Assembly: GCA_001584585.1 (NCBI GenBank)
Contig: LSYV01000014.1
Span: forward strand, 1,551,860-1,615,859
Reading direction: 5' to 3'
Length of the DNA stretch: 64,000 nucleotides
DNA from: Gonium pectorale
Lineage: Eukaryota > Chlorophyta > Chlorophyceae > Chlamydomonadales > Volvocaceae
This document shows positions 47,105 through 59,023 of the stretch, in pieces. Each line of letters starts with the position of its first letter. Position 1 is the first letter of the stretch. The translations under genes and the position numbers were made by a program. The notes beneath the pieces are model-generated. The model did not search any database. It saw only the letters and a list, made by a program, of their open reading frames with translations, and was not told where the DNA came from.

Positions 47105-50100
47105 GCCCAGACGGGCCTCCCCTCGGGCCCAGCGGACTAATAGGGACTACTGCATGCGGTGCTTCCGGCCAGGCCGCAGGCGGATACCGGCGCCAGCCGG
47201 AGCGCCGCCAGACCATGCAGGTGAGCCATTCTCGGGGCTCGTTGGCACGGCTCGGTGTGTAGATGTTGTGCGCCAGGCGCACTGCGGAAGCTAGCATGCT
47301 GGGAACAACGCAGTTGTCCCTGACGTCTGCAGCACGCGGTGCCGTTGGGCGCATCTCACCACATGCATACATACAGGGCATTCGTGTCCCAGTCAGGTAG
47401 CTGACAACCCCTTCCGCTCCAGAGGGGCTGTTGTGGAGAACCTCCCCTGATCGTATGCAACCACACAGCCGTCGCCCTGCCTAATCTAAATGGCCACAGG
47501 AGGAGGTCATGCGGGAGCTGGTGGAGGCACGGCGGGGCGCGCGGGCCGGCAAAGGTGCGATCGTGCGGAAAGCTGTGCCGCGGCTCAGATTGCATCTCCG
47601 TTTAAAGGCAAGCGCCTGCGGGCGCACGTTGTCACCAGCCTCCCTCTCTCGCCGCACGCCCCATCTGCCATTCCCCCAAACATGCAGCGACCGCGCCCGC
47701 AGACCTGCTGCTGGCGCTTCTTCCTGATCTTCCGCTGCTGGATCCAGGGCATCTCCGTTAACACCCTTTCCAAACCCCTCATCGTCCACCCATTACCGCA
47801 GCGGACACGCCGGCGGACCTGCTGCTGGCGCTCCTGTCTGACATGCTGCTGGGCCGCCAGCCGCCACTCGACGAGGTGGAGCTGGCGCGCGGCCTGCTGC
47901 TAAGGCACCTGGACCCCTACCAGCCCCTCAACCTGCGCAGCCAAATGCGGGAGGCGAACCTGGACGTGGGTTTGGGGGAAGCGGGGGCGACTGGGACAAA
48001 GTTCTGGTGGGGCACCGGCACAGCGTGCGGGTATGAGGCTGTGAGCATGCCTACGTGTGCCCTGCGCGGGCGCGATTCCGGCGCCCTTTTTTGGGCTTTC
48101 TGCCTTCGCTCTAAGGTCCGTGACATCCAGTGTTGCGCGCGAATGTCAAACCTGAGAACGTACGAGCATGGCCCCCATGTGAGCCTCCTGCCCCGCTGCC
48201 CCTGCCGCAGTCCGATGTGGTGCACTCGCTGATGATGCAGCTGGGCGCCGCGGACCAGTCTGCCTCTCCCAAGGCCTCCAGAGACGGGGCAGCCGCCGTC
48301 GGCGCTAGGGCCAGGGTCAACGGTGGCCCCGCCACCCCATCGCGCAGAGCAAGCATCGATCCAGCCGCACCCCAGCCTCGGCTGATTACCCTCGTGGCCG
48401 AGCGTCCGGAGGCCGGTGGCGACAAATTCGTCGTGGTGGAGAGCTTGCGAGACGCGCTGTTGCTGCTGCTCAACCCATCGCGACCCGGGGGTCCGTCGGA
48501 TCCGCAGGCGGACGTGACGGGCAGAGATGAGGCGGCCCACAACGGCTGCTGGGGCAGCACCGGGAGCAGCAGGGAAGATAGTGACACCGGTACGGGGAGC
48601 GGCCAGGGGAGCGCGGACCGCAGCGACACCGGGAGCGACAGCGACGGCGGACCTCAGCCCCGTGCCGGGATGCCGTCAGTGCCGCCGCCGATGCTAGACG
48701 AGGTGAGGGGGCTTCCTGCTGCGCGTGAGGGGGTCTGCGTCTAGCTCATGCCGCTGAGGCGCACCGAGACGCCATACGGCGCCGACATGCAGCCAACTTG
48801 CTATCCAGCGTCTGATTCCGAAGTACATGCTGCTACCGTATGTTCCACATACGCTTAGGTAGCCATGTAACGGCAACGTCGCTCTCGCCTGTGTGTGCCT
48901 GCCGTGTTCGGGTGTGCTGTACAGGTTGAGATGGCGCTGGCTGGCGTGGATGCGTGGCAGTACGACACGCATCAGTTGGCGAAGGCTACGCAGGTGATGG
49001 CGCAGGGGGCCCACTCGGCGAGAGGTTCCAGTACATGCACATGCTGCTCTCCGTAACGCTGCAAGATTCTGTCCCTGCCTCAACCCCGCTCTCCGTCCCC
49101 CTCAGGGCCACGCTCTGTCGGTGCTCGGCTTCCACCTGCTTCAGCGGGAGGGGCTGATCAGCCAGTTCAGGATGCACGCCACCAAGCTGGCCAGGTGAGG
49201 GCCCAGGGGCGGCGACCACCGTGGCAACGGAGGCAACATGCCCTTTCGCACAAGAGGTCTTTCGCACAGCTGTCTGGTCCTTGACCCAGCCCGTCTCTGC
49301 TCGGCTGTTAAGCCGCCCTCCCCCCGCCTGCCGCCCAGGCTGCTCCGCACGCTCGAGTCCGGCTACACGTCCGCGCCCTACCACAACTCCACCCACGCGG
49401 CGGACGTGTTGCAGACGCTGCACGTGCTGCTGCGGGGCTCGGGGCTGCGGGAACACTACCTGGACCGGCTGGGGCTGCTGGCGGCGTACTTTGCGGCGGT
49501 GAGCGGCAGGCAGAGGCGAGGGGAGGCTCGGCCGGGGGCGGCCTCAATGAAGGACGGTTGCGACCCGGAGCTATGGACCGATGGCGTTAGAGGGACTTTG
49601 GGCGCGAAGAGAGCCTTGCCGGGCACCCGACCATGCCTTTACTCGGGCTTGCCCCACATTTGCCCCCCTGCCCTCACAGATCGTGCACGACCACGGCCAC
49701 CCGGGCCTGACCGCGGACTTCCTGATCGCCACCTCCGACCCGCTGGCCGTGCGCTACAACGACCGCTCGCCGCTGGAGAACCACCACGGGGCGTCGTTCT
49801 TCGCGCTGGTGCGGCAGCCAGATCTGGACGCTCTGGGGCAGTTGGCGCCGGCGGAGCGGGTGGCGTTCAGGAAGCAGGTGCGGTGCGGTGCGGTGCGGTG
49901 CGGTGCGGTGCGGTGCGGTGCGGTGCGGTGCGGTGCGGTGCGGTGCGGTGCGGTGCGGTGCGGTGCGGTGCGGTGCGGTGCGGTGCGGAGTGCGCCCGGC
50001 GATGGGGCTGGAGGGCACGGGTTGAGTGGTGCGAAAACACCGTTGCTGCCTGCGACTGTCGGGGGCGCTCCTTGGTCCGTCCGTCGCCGTCGGTGGTACC

Positions 50101-51738
50101 AGAGTCTTGCCACGCCTCCTCGCGTACTTACGAACGCGCCATCCGCGCCCGGCCTCCGGCACCGCGTCATCCGCCCTCGCTCCTGCCCCGCCGTCCGCAT
50201 CGCCCCCTCCCCCCTCCCTCCGGAGCACTCAGGTTCTGGACCTGGTGATGGCCACGGACATGAAGCAGCACTTCTCCCTCCTGGCGCACTTCAACACGGC
50301 GCACCAGCTGGCGCCCTACAGCAAGGAGGCTGCAGGGGTGCAGGGAGGGGCGGCCAGGAGGCCAAGGCCCTCCAGGTGGGGCGGGGAGGGCAGGCGGGTC
50401 GGCACGTTGCCTTTGGGAGCTATGAAAAGGGCAACAGCTGTCCGCTGTGTTTCTGTGGGGACAACGGGCGGCAAGGGAGCGAGGTGGGGATGTGTGGATC
50501 TGTGGATGGGCTTGAGCGCGCCGTGCAGTGGATCATAAGCCCCAAGCGGACCCTCTCTAAGTGCTCAGGCTTCTCTCGATGTCCTATCTGCGTACGGTCG
50601 TTCTATCCGTGATGGTGGGGCAATGAAGGGAAACGGGTCGCGTCGCGGACACCGAATCGCATACTCAATAGAAGACCTTGTGGTGGTCTTGGCGTAGATG
50701 AAGACGAGCTGTCAAACTTCGACGTCAGCGACGAGCGAGCATCGCTGCAGCGTACCTCCGCTGGTCGTAGTCGCTGATAATAAGGCAAGGCGGAGGAAAG
50801 CCCATGCCCACCCACTCAACCTAACACGCTGAGAGATTGGCACAGCACTGGCGCCGCGAGCGCGGGCCTGCCCACACGGACTTCCCTAACCAGCAATGGT
50901 GGGGCATCCCATTACCTGCCCTTGCCCAAAGGTGCGGAGGTGCGGAAATGGAGGAAGACGCGGCGGACGCACCGGCCTCCAGCCACGCGCCCAGGCCAAA
51001 GGACGAGACGGAGCGGACGCTGAGCCTTCAGGTGCCGGCCTGGGAGGGGACTGGTTCGGATCGCCGTTCGGCGCGGTCCCTCCTTGGCACTAGCTGAACG
51101 CAGCCCAGATGCGTACCAGCGCCGACCCGTGGGTCGCATCTTTACAAGGAAAGAAGCCCCGCTCCGCTGGCCCCCGCAGATCGCGCTCAAGTGCGCCGAC
51201 CTGGGCCACCTGGGGGAGGAGCTTGAGGTGCACTCGAGGTGGGGCGGGCGGTACGGGACGAGCGGCACTGCCCTTGGCGCCCCTTCGGCCCCTACTGTCT
51301 GCGAGACCCTTCAAAGCTCGCCGCGTAATCGCACGCCTCCTGTCCGCTCCTGTCCCGTGCCCCCGCCTCATCCCTCCAACCCCCTGCCCCTGCATATTCC
51401 CGCTCCTCTCCGCCAGGTGGATCCGCTGCCTGGAGGAGGAGTTCTTCCTGCAGGGCGACCGGGAGAGGCAGCTGAGCCTGCCCATCAGCCCGCTGTTTGA
51501 CCGCGCGAAGCAGGGCGTCAGCAAGAGCCAGGTCGGCTTCTTCGACTTCATCGCGCTGCCGCTGGTGCACGCGATGGCGGGGGCGTTCCCGGGCGCAAGG
51601 CCGCTGATGGACTCCTTCGTGGCAAACTACGAGCACTGGCGGAGCGTGGAGCGCACGGCGGTGGTGACGGCCGCGGGGGCTGCGTCGCAGCCTGCAGCGG
51701 TGCCGGTGCCAAAAGCTACGGCTGCAGCTGCCGACTGA
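47105..51738 (+). CDS. 3',5'-cyclic nucleotide phosphodiesterase, copy B (5' exon(s) not identified)
   Basis: Paralogue of copy A on the opposite strand. Exons: 47105-47220, 47500-47554, 47802-47965, 48211-48702, 48925-48993, 49106-49194, 49339-49498, 49680-49877, 50233-about 50345, about 50894-51031, 51180-51238, 51417-51738. Wherever comparable, exon lengths and phases equal those of copy A (69, 89, 160, 198 and 59 nt), except the Ser/Asp/Gly-rich linker exon (492 nt against 366). The catalytic residues are kept: HNSTHAADV, HDHGHPG, TDMKQHF, KCADLGH, KSQVGFFDFI. Exons before 47500 do not resemble copy A: they read PDGPPLGPSGLIG.. and EEVMRELVEARRGARAGK, a charged possible coiled coil in place of the hydrophobic hairpin. 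The two enzymes may therefore differ in location. The C-terminus after HWRSVER also differs (Ala/Pro-rich). The start codon was not found. Confidence 0.87.
49878..49986. repeat. pentanucleotide microsatellite at a 5' splice site, copy B
   Basis: About 22 uninterrupted GTGCG units starting at the first intron base after exon 49680-49877. Every unit is itself a potential GTGCGG donor. It was read as intron because exon 49680-49877 ends at the same FRKQ position as in copy A and the next exon (VLDLVMATDMKQHF) joins in phase. Confidence 0.95.
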
Positions 51739-53928
51739 GGCGACATTGTGAGGCATCAACTGCAAGGGTGGTGTCAAGAGGCGCGCGCGTTCAAAGCAGA
51801 GGGCTTGCCCAGCCCCTGCGATAATGATCGGGGCCGACTTGGTGGTGCCGAACTGTGAAGCATTCTGCGACAGAGCCCGTGCACGGTACGGTGGAGGTTT
51901 GTACGGATGCCAGATCAAGAGATGGACGATGGCGGGTGGTAACACACATTGACGGAAATGGGCAACTCCGAGACGGAGCACGTGGGGCTCACTGACGTAA
52001 AGTAATTGTGAGTGCCTTGGGACATCAAGAATATGTTCAGAGAAAATAAAAGGGAACGAGGTTGAGTGGCTTGTTGTGGCAGTATGGTAAGCACAACTAG
52101 TAGCTCGGGTGGTGGTCGCATGTGTTGCGTATGGCTGTGCAGGTGCTTGGAACGCAACTAAGGATTGAGTACCTTGATCAACTCTGATAGGGCCCTTGAA
52201 TAAAATTGGACTTTGTGGTTTCACGCAGCATGGCAATGGGTAGCCCTATCCATGGCGCCTGGATGACATGCGAGTATCGTGTCGTCTGGGGTTCTGGCGA
52301 GTACGGTTTGCAATACGGTAAACTCTGTTGCTTACTATGCGCCGCAGGGAACACACCTACCCCATCAATTTCTGTATATCTTGGAATTGCCAAGTTGCCG
52401 TGTGTTAGGCCTAGTGAGCTACTTTGGGTCAAGGGTACATTACATGCTCCCGTACATGTACGGTTGTGTTTCAAAAACCGGTCAGTTGGCGGAGTCGCAA
52501 CCCTCGGTTTTGCGACAGCGCAGAGGGTCCAGGAATTCATTGCGCATTGCTTCGCGTCTTGCTTGCAGCTGCGCGGCGTTAGCTGGCAGGCCCGCAGCAC
52601 CTCGAGTCCTCTGAATAAGCTTCGATAAATAAACGGGCTACGGCTGTACTCGTGGCTTCCGTCCCGATGAATTGTGTTTCCCACCGTTGTCTGCAGGCTC
52701 TGAGGCCGGTACTGTTAGCCCCGACCCCACAGCGGGGTCGACTTCGGTCGGTCGGGTCCGCTGATGGATTCCAGTGAAGCCGCATGATTGGTTGTTTTGT
52801 CGCACTCAAGAGTGTTCGGTGTGCATATGCAACATGTTTCTCGTTGCATTTCTCTGTTAAGATTGTGAACTCTGTTTCAAACGTGTTCATGCAACTCGAA
52901 CGTGGACGCCAAGGCCCCGTTGGGAGGTTGCCAGGCTGCCGTGAGGGGTGTATTGGCAGCCGGGTTGAGTAGAGGGGATCCCGGGCCTAGCGTTAAGTGG
53001 CATGTGTCGACATGTGTGGTGCACACGTGTCAGAAACGACGAGTGCTGTAACGATGCTATGTTGCTGTGCAGTGGGGCACTAGCCATGTGGCCCAGTAGT
53101 GCACATCGTCAAGGCCGGATGATAATGGCTGGCGTCTGATGGATGCAAGGCACCTGCTTATGTAGGTAGATACGCAAATAGGCAGATGCAATGGAAAAAA
53201 ATGGCACACCGCTGCTGTACGTATACCGTTGGTGCGTGCAAGGTATGGAATTGATGCCGGGAGCGTGGCCTGGAGTTAAACCTGCTCTGGCTTCGTGGAC
53301 ACCATACTCCTTGTCCGGTAGACTGACACAGTGATACTGCAGCTTGGGCGCTGGGCGGCTGCCTACCGGACACGTGCTATACCCTGAGACATCTTCCCTG
53401 CTTATTGCGCAACTGTAGCGCACACGGTTGATAAGTTCAACTTCGGGCAACCGTTCATTCACCGCCTGCCATACCACGTGCAAGATGGGACTTTGGGGGA
53501 CGTCATACTACCGGCAAGTCACTTCTGAAGGCCGATACTGAACGGCAAAGGGTGCAGCGACTGTACAACGACCGACCCATGGGCCGTGCACACTTACAAG
53601 TCAGCATTCCAGCGTTTCAATGTATTGAAATAAATGTTGGAAGTATGTAGACGTGGACGAGCTCCGCATCACCATTCGCCTATAGGAAGTGTGGCGAGGA
53701 ATGCGGGCCAGCGCTACGCGCATGAAGTATGTCCTGACATTTTATCATGCATTGATATTCAATATTAAAAGCCTGAAGTAAGAAAAGTGTGCCAACTCAA
53801 CGTGCCGTATCAATATTATAAGCAGCAGAGGTAGAAATCGCATGCGCCCGAGCAACTGCGACCACGCCCCATTATAGCAATAGTTCCACATAATTAGATT
53901 ATAGCTCTTAGGATTCTATTGGCCCACC
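51739..53928. other. intergenic region
   Basis: 3' flank of phosphodiesterase copy B and 5' flank of the coiled-coil gene. GC falls markedly in 53620-53920, where ATATT/AATATT-rich runs occur, in contrast with the rest of the window. No exon, RNA gene or transposon domain was recognised. Confidence 0.5.
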
Positions 53929-56900
53929 ATGCTTCCAATCCTTCATCGGCCGGCCACGTCGATGTTTGGGGAGAGAAACGTATTGAGCGTCCCTACATCT
54001 CCATCTTCACATGAATCGAGGAGCCCCTCAGGCTCAGCGGGCCCAAAGCGGAGCGGCCTTGGCACAGGAAACCTGTTAGGCCCGCCGCCCGGCACAGCAC
54101 AATCGGCTTCGGTGCCTGGAGGTTTATCACAGTTCCAGATATCGCATGAAAAGCAAGTGGTTTCTGCGCGGGCCCATTCTCTTCTTCGAAGGGACTGACA
54201 ACGCTATGCCCTTTTCCGCGCAGCACGCTAAGGAAGAATAGGAACCATTTCATCGGTCAGACAGAACAGTACTCCATCGACTACCACTGCGCGCACAACA
54301 AGAGTCTCTCAGAACTCCCCGTTCTGCAGGAGCAGTTTCACCTCGAGGCGAGTATGACTTGACCGCATGAGCGCATAAGAGCGCATTTAATCCCCATCTT
54401 GTGCGCCTGCGTATAACACTGCCAACATACATCGCGGGCGGTTGCACCACACAAACAAGTGCCGACGTTGTAGTTAAGATGCCATACTCAGGCTTGGGCG
54501 CCGGCCCATTAGACCCTTCGCTGCCTCCATTGATCACTTGGTGAACCCTGTCATCACGCTATTCTTTCGCTCGCACACAGGTGGAGGAGTACCAGAATGT
54601 CCTCGAGGAGTCGGTTTCGCGTCACATTGCGCGGATTGCGCAGGTGGGCGCCGCTGGTGGTGGGGGCACTGGAGGACGGGGGCGGGGGAGAGGGGAGTTT
54701 CAAGAAACAAGTTTTGATAGGAGAAGACTGAACGCCAGCTGTGTCGCCCGTCCGGCGGCCAAGCCACTTTTGCCTTCAGTTCGCCGGCTCCCGGGGGAGA
54801 GGGGAGGGGTCGATGTCCGCGTTGGGCCCTGCATGCTACGCGGGCCGCGTGCTCCCCCACACCCAAGAGATCCCACCCGTATGGCGGCAGCCTGTCCCCA
54901 GCCAGCTCTCCACATGGAGGCGATTTAGCGACACGGGAGGGTCTCCCAAGGCCCGGCATCCGCTGGGCATGGCCAATGGATGTTGTGCCCCGGATTTCCT
55001 GTAAGCTTGCCGCTGACGTGGGCACCACTAGCGGGGGTGGGGGTGTTGCTGCAAGTGCCCCTTTCCTACTGTGTGCAAGTCCTCCCCCATGGCACCGACT
55101 TGACTGGACTCCACGCCCGATGCCCTGGCCATGCCCCCGACCCTGCCCCCGACAGCTCCGGCAAGACTACTCTCTCATGGTCAAGGAGGCCAGCCGGCGA
55201 CACATGGAGCTGCAGCAGCGGCGCTTTGCGGGGGCAAAAGTGGACATTCCGCCGGTGCCGCCCGTCTCCCTGCCCTCAGCGCTGCCGCCGCTGTCGGCGG
55301 GCCCCACCATCCTCGCGCCGCCGCCGGTCTCCCACGCCGCCGCCAGGGCCGCCGCGGCCGACCAGGCCCAGTCGCACTCGCTGGGCCAGGTCAACCCCAA
55401 CGCCTACCTGAAGACGCTGGACAACGGCGCCGCCGCCGCCATGTCCCCTTACTCCACGCGGCCGCTGTCCACGCCGCCCGCCATCCAGGGCCTCTCGCTC
55501 TCGTCGCCCGCCTCGCCGGCGGGGCGCGCGAGCACGCCGCCGGACCCCTCGGCCCGCGGCTCGGACTTCCACCGCCTTGAGAACATGCACGACAAGTACA
55601 TGAACCGCACGCGGTCGCTCCACGAGTCGGGCCTCACCTCCCGGACCGCCGAGGTGGCCTCCTGGGCGCAGACCTTTGCCGCCTGCATGGGCGCGCTGGC
55701 GCAGCACCAGTCCTCCGCCCTGGCGCACCTCAGCGCCTGCGTGGAGGAGGTGGAGGCGTGGCACGGCCAGCAGCGGTCCGGGCTGGCGACCGCCCACGAG
55801 GAGGTCATGTCGGAGTCGGACAGACTGGGCCGCCAGCTGGAGGCCCTGCAGGCCGGCGGCGCCGCCAAGCTGAACGGCCTGCTGGCGTCGTTCCTGGACC
55901 GCGTGCTGCCCAGCGGCGAGGTTGGGCTGGCGGAGGCGCAGGCCGCCTACACCCGCTCCGCCGCCAATCTGCGCAACGAGCACATTGCGGCGCTGGAGGC
56001 GACGGAGGCGGCGTTGCGCGCGCTGGTGCCGCGCCACGCCGCCATGCGGCAGCACATGGCCGCGGCGTACTCGGCGGGCCTGTCGGGCCACGAGGCGGCG
56101 CTGGCGGCGGCGGGCGGGCACTACGACAGCCGGGGCATCCCCGAGCTGCGGCGGCAGTACGAGGAGGCGGAGGCGCGGCACCGCGACGCGCTGGCGGCGA
56201 TCCGCGCGGAGCACCTGAAGGGCCTGGCGGCGGCCAAGGAGGGCTGGCTGGGCGAGGCGGCGGCGCTGCTGGAGGAGTACCGCGCACGGATGCAGGAGCT
56301 CAAGAGCCAGTTCGTGCTTACATACGAGGTGGGCCGTGTAGGGAAGTGGGGGCGCGGAGCATGGTTTGGGTAGCCTGAGCGGAGGGCAGACATTGGGCTC
56401 CGGGAGGTGGGAGCAAGGATGGGGGGCCCGATAGGGCCTAAGGCGTGGTGGGGACGGGGCGGGGCGGGGGTGCGGCTCATTAGCTGAGCTTCTAGGCGGG
56501 AGCCTTTACTGCCCGTGGGAAGAAGGGAAAGGGAGGACGCGGCGTGGAATTGCGCCTTGGGCTCGCCTGCAGTGGAAGGCCAGGGGCGGGAGGGCGGGCT
56601 GGGGGCAGCGCAGCGCCGGACGGTCGGGGAGAATGGGCTCCCGAGGGCCGGAGGGCGGGGATCAGGAACGGGCTGTGGGATGTCACCCACGGGCGGAGGA
56701 GAGGAGGAGGTGGGACTGAGGCCAAGGGCTACAGATGGGGAGGCAGCATGGACAGTCGTGTGAGGGGTCCAAGGGTAGGAAGTAGCAGCGTTGGGTGCGC
56801 GGATTTTGGGACGGCGATCAATGACGGGCTTGAAAGAGAACCTCGTAGGTCGGAAGAAGGGATGTCATGTGGCGGGCAGTTAGCGCCTGTAACCCCGAAA

Positions 56901-57001
56901 GCAGCTGATTACGATTTGTTGGGTGCCTTCCTGCGGTTCCCCTGACCCGCGCTGAGCACGCCTGCCGCTGTTTCCCGCAGGTCGATGTGACGGAGGTGTG
57001 A
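53929..57001 (+). CDS. coiled-coil protein of unknown function
   Basis: Not recognised. Proposed exons: 53929-54074, 54224-54347, 54581-54643, 55156-56328, 56981-57001, about 510 residues. Exon 1 is Ser/Pro-rich. Exons 2-4 give a continuous charged helical stretch (TLRKNRNHFIGQ, LPVLQEQFHLE, VEEYQNVLEESVSRHIARIA, LRQDYSLMVKEASRRHMELQ). Next come a Pro/Ala linker and about 270 residues of likely coiled coil (LENMHDKYMNRTRSLHESGL, AALEATEAALRAL, LLEEYRARMQELKSQ). The final exon adds only VDVTEV. The intron after 54347 would start with GC, not GT: AG|GCGAGT is the only donor that keeps the coiled-coil frame. Exon 1's donor at 54075 is weak. The composition suggests a cytoskeletal, basal-body or ciliary structural protein, but this is only an inference. 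Confidence 0.7.
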
Positions 57002-58577
57002 GGTGACCCGTGGGCTTTTGCCCCAGCGGGGAAGGAGCTGCGCTGTCCACACTGGGCACGAGAGCTGCCGGGCGGCAGGGCTGGCTGCCTTCGGGCAGCG
57101 GCTGTGGTAGCAGCCGTCACTGACACACGCGTCTGGCGCATGGGCGCTTTCCCTTCGCATTGGGATGCCGGGAACGCGCGAGGCCGTGGCAATGCGGGGG
57201 CCGAAGAGTGCTATGCTGACGGGAGGGAGTGGATTACTTGCGTTGTTGACGATATTGCGGGAAGGTGCAAGCATTGCTGCGCAGGATTGGGCCAAAATGC
57301 TTTATTCTTGCGGGTTGGCAGGAATGTACTTCCCCATAGCAGCGCGTTTGGGCTGCGATCAAAAGTCTGGGGTCATGGAAACGGCAATCGCGTGCACGGT
57401 AGGCGGGAGCCATACGGGTCGCCGTAGCGTACTGCAAGTGCACTGCACAACACGTGATTTGTGAGCATTGGGTTTGATCCTTGGTTGTGGTAGGCTCGCG
57501 GAGCACTGTTAGTAGGGCTCATCGGGCGCGCACTGCTTTGGCGTGCGCTTAGTGACATGTGGGGCCGCCCCTACGCTGCGTGCTTCGGACCTGCACCTCA
57601 GGTCCCGTTGTTATGACGTACGTGGAGAAGTGTTGACGCTGAGACGTGTTGACCGTGCGAGGTAGGGCCGCGGCCTTGCCTCTGCACTGCCAGGCCCCTC
57701 GGAATTCCCTGACAGGACAGGGACGGAACACGTGGGACTGATGCACTCCCGTGCCGCACCGACCTTGACATTCTCGCAGTGTGGGTATGCGGCACGATAA
57801 GGCCTTGCTGCACTACGATCTATCGATTGGGCGGCGGCGTTTTAGCGCATTTCACTCCACGGCGGCCGCGCCCGTTGGGCACAAAGCTTGTCACGTGCAG
57901 CTACAGTGCATAGCGCAGGCACGCCCGTAATACGGCTGTGCACGCCTTGGTGATTCGCTTGCTGCGTGCATGCGTAGTTGTGGCTTCCTGTGCTGCATTG
58001 AGCGACGTGCAGGCTTGACATCAGTGCCACATGGGAGGTGGCCGCGCCAGAGTTCTGGCAAAGATGATAACGCATGCGCCAATGGGGTTTATGCTTCTAC
58101 TATACGCGAAGCTGAGCTGACTAGGGGCGAGGGACTGCCCTTCTTGGCACACACAGTCCGGTATCACACCGTGTTGCATGACACCGGTCTTAAAAGATGC
58201 CAAGTGAAGCCAGATCAGCCGGGCGGCGTGGTGACATTGCGATACCAGACATCGCCAACGGCAGCGCTCTCCTGAGGGAGCAAGAGAGGGACCAAAGCTT
58301 CCGGTCTCGATTTGCGCTGTACAAGGGTTCGGCCGTTCCCTGCCATCCGATTGCGTGACGATGGCGCGCTCGACGGGATGACGGCACACGCAACTTCCCA
58401 GACAAAGAAACGCATCCTTGCCCTCCCAAAACGGATCAGAGCCATGCGGTCACGGTCACGGTCATGCTAGTGATGTATGCTTGAGGACCCCGCGTACGCG
58501 GATGCAGCGGCACCACAACGCGGCTCCTAGACCAAACCCGCAGAGCCGTTCCTATCAACGCCCTGACTTCGAAGTGC
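57002..58577. other. intergenic region
   Basis: 3' flank of the coiled-coil gene. Short ORFs on both strands have no motif or splice support. No repeat was seen beyond scattered low-complexity words. Confidence 0.45.
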
Positions 58578-58668
58578 TCACGTGCGGTGCAGCGGAGGGA
58601 TGAGGAAGTACCAGGCCCAGCAAATTCCCAGCACCCGCAGGATCGCCGCCAGAAACAGTCCCATGACG
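58578..58668 (-). pseudogene. C-terminal fragment related to the membrane protein at 59999-63708
   Basis: On the minus strand, LFLAAILRVLGICWAWYFL followed by IPPLHRT and a stop mirrors the end of the plus-strand gene (VLLAVILMVLALALLTPLHRT and a stop). The preceding GATATGGC also matches GAGATGGC there, but the frame between them is broken. It is either a decayed copy or the last exon of a paralogue whose remainder lies in the N gap. Confidence 0.6.
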
Positions 58669-58877
58669 TCATGTCGTACGCCATATCATTGCTTGCGGCG
58701 GCGGTTACTGAGGGCCTGTTGAGCCTCTCCTGCTCTCTCCCCGCTGCCCGTCCAAACGGGCTACGACCTTTGCGCCTATCATCTCCTCGTGTACAGTGCA
58801 GCCGCCGGACCTCCTATGCCGCGAGAGGGAGGCAGCGCCGAAAAACGAAACGTAACCAGGGAAGGCAGCCTCCACGG

Positions 58878-59023
58878 TCATACACACGCGGGGGTGCGAT
58901 GTTTCCAGCAGGGCGCCGAGTACAGGGCCTGGCGGGCGAGGTAGATGAGCAGGCTGGCACCAGCAGCGGAAGCAATGCCAGGGGCATATTCATCGCCGAA
59001 GCCCTGTTGCTTGGCAGCACGGG
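58878..59023 (-). other. open frame running into the assembly gap
   Basis: The minus strand is open from the gap edge to a stop at 58878, reading QQGFGDEYAPGIASAAGASL then LIYLARQALYSAP. It could be a hydrophobic exon of the gene partly lost in the gap, upstream of the fragment at 58668. It is too short to assign. Confidence 0.3.

Noticed and set aside
49866..50248. Long open frame with RCGAV repeats through the microsatellite
   Set aside because: It is the intronic GTGCG array read as protein; both gene copies splice at the same exon end and resume at VLDLVMATDMKQHF.
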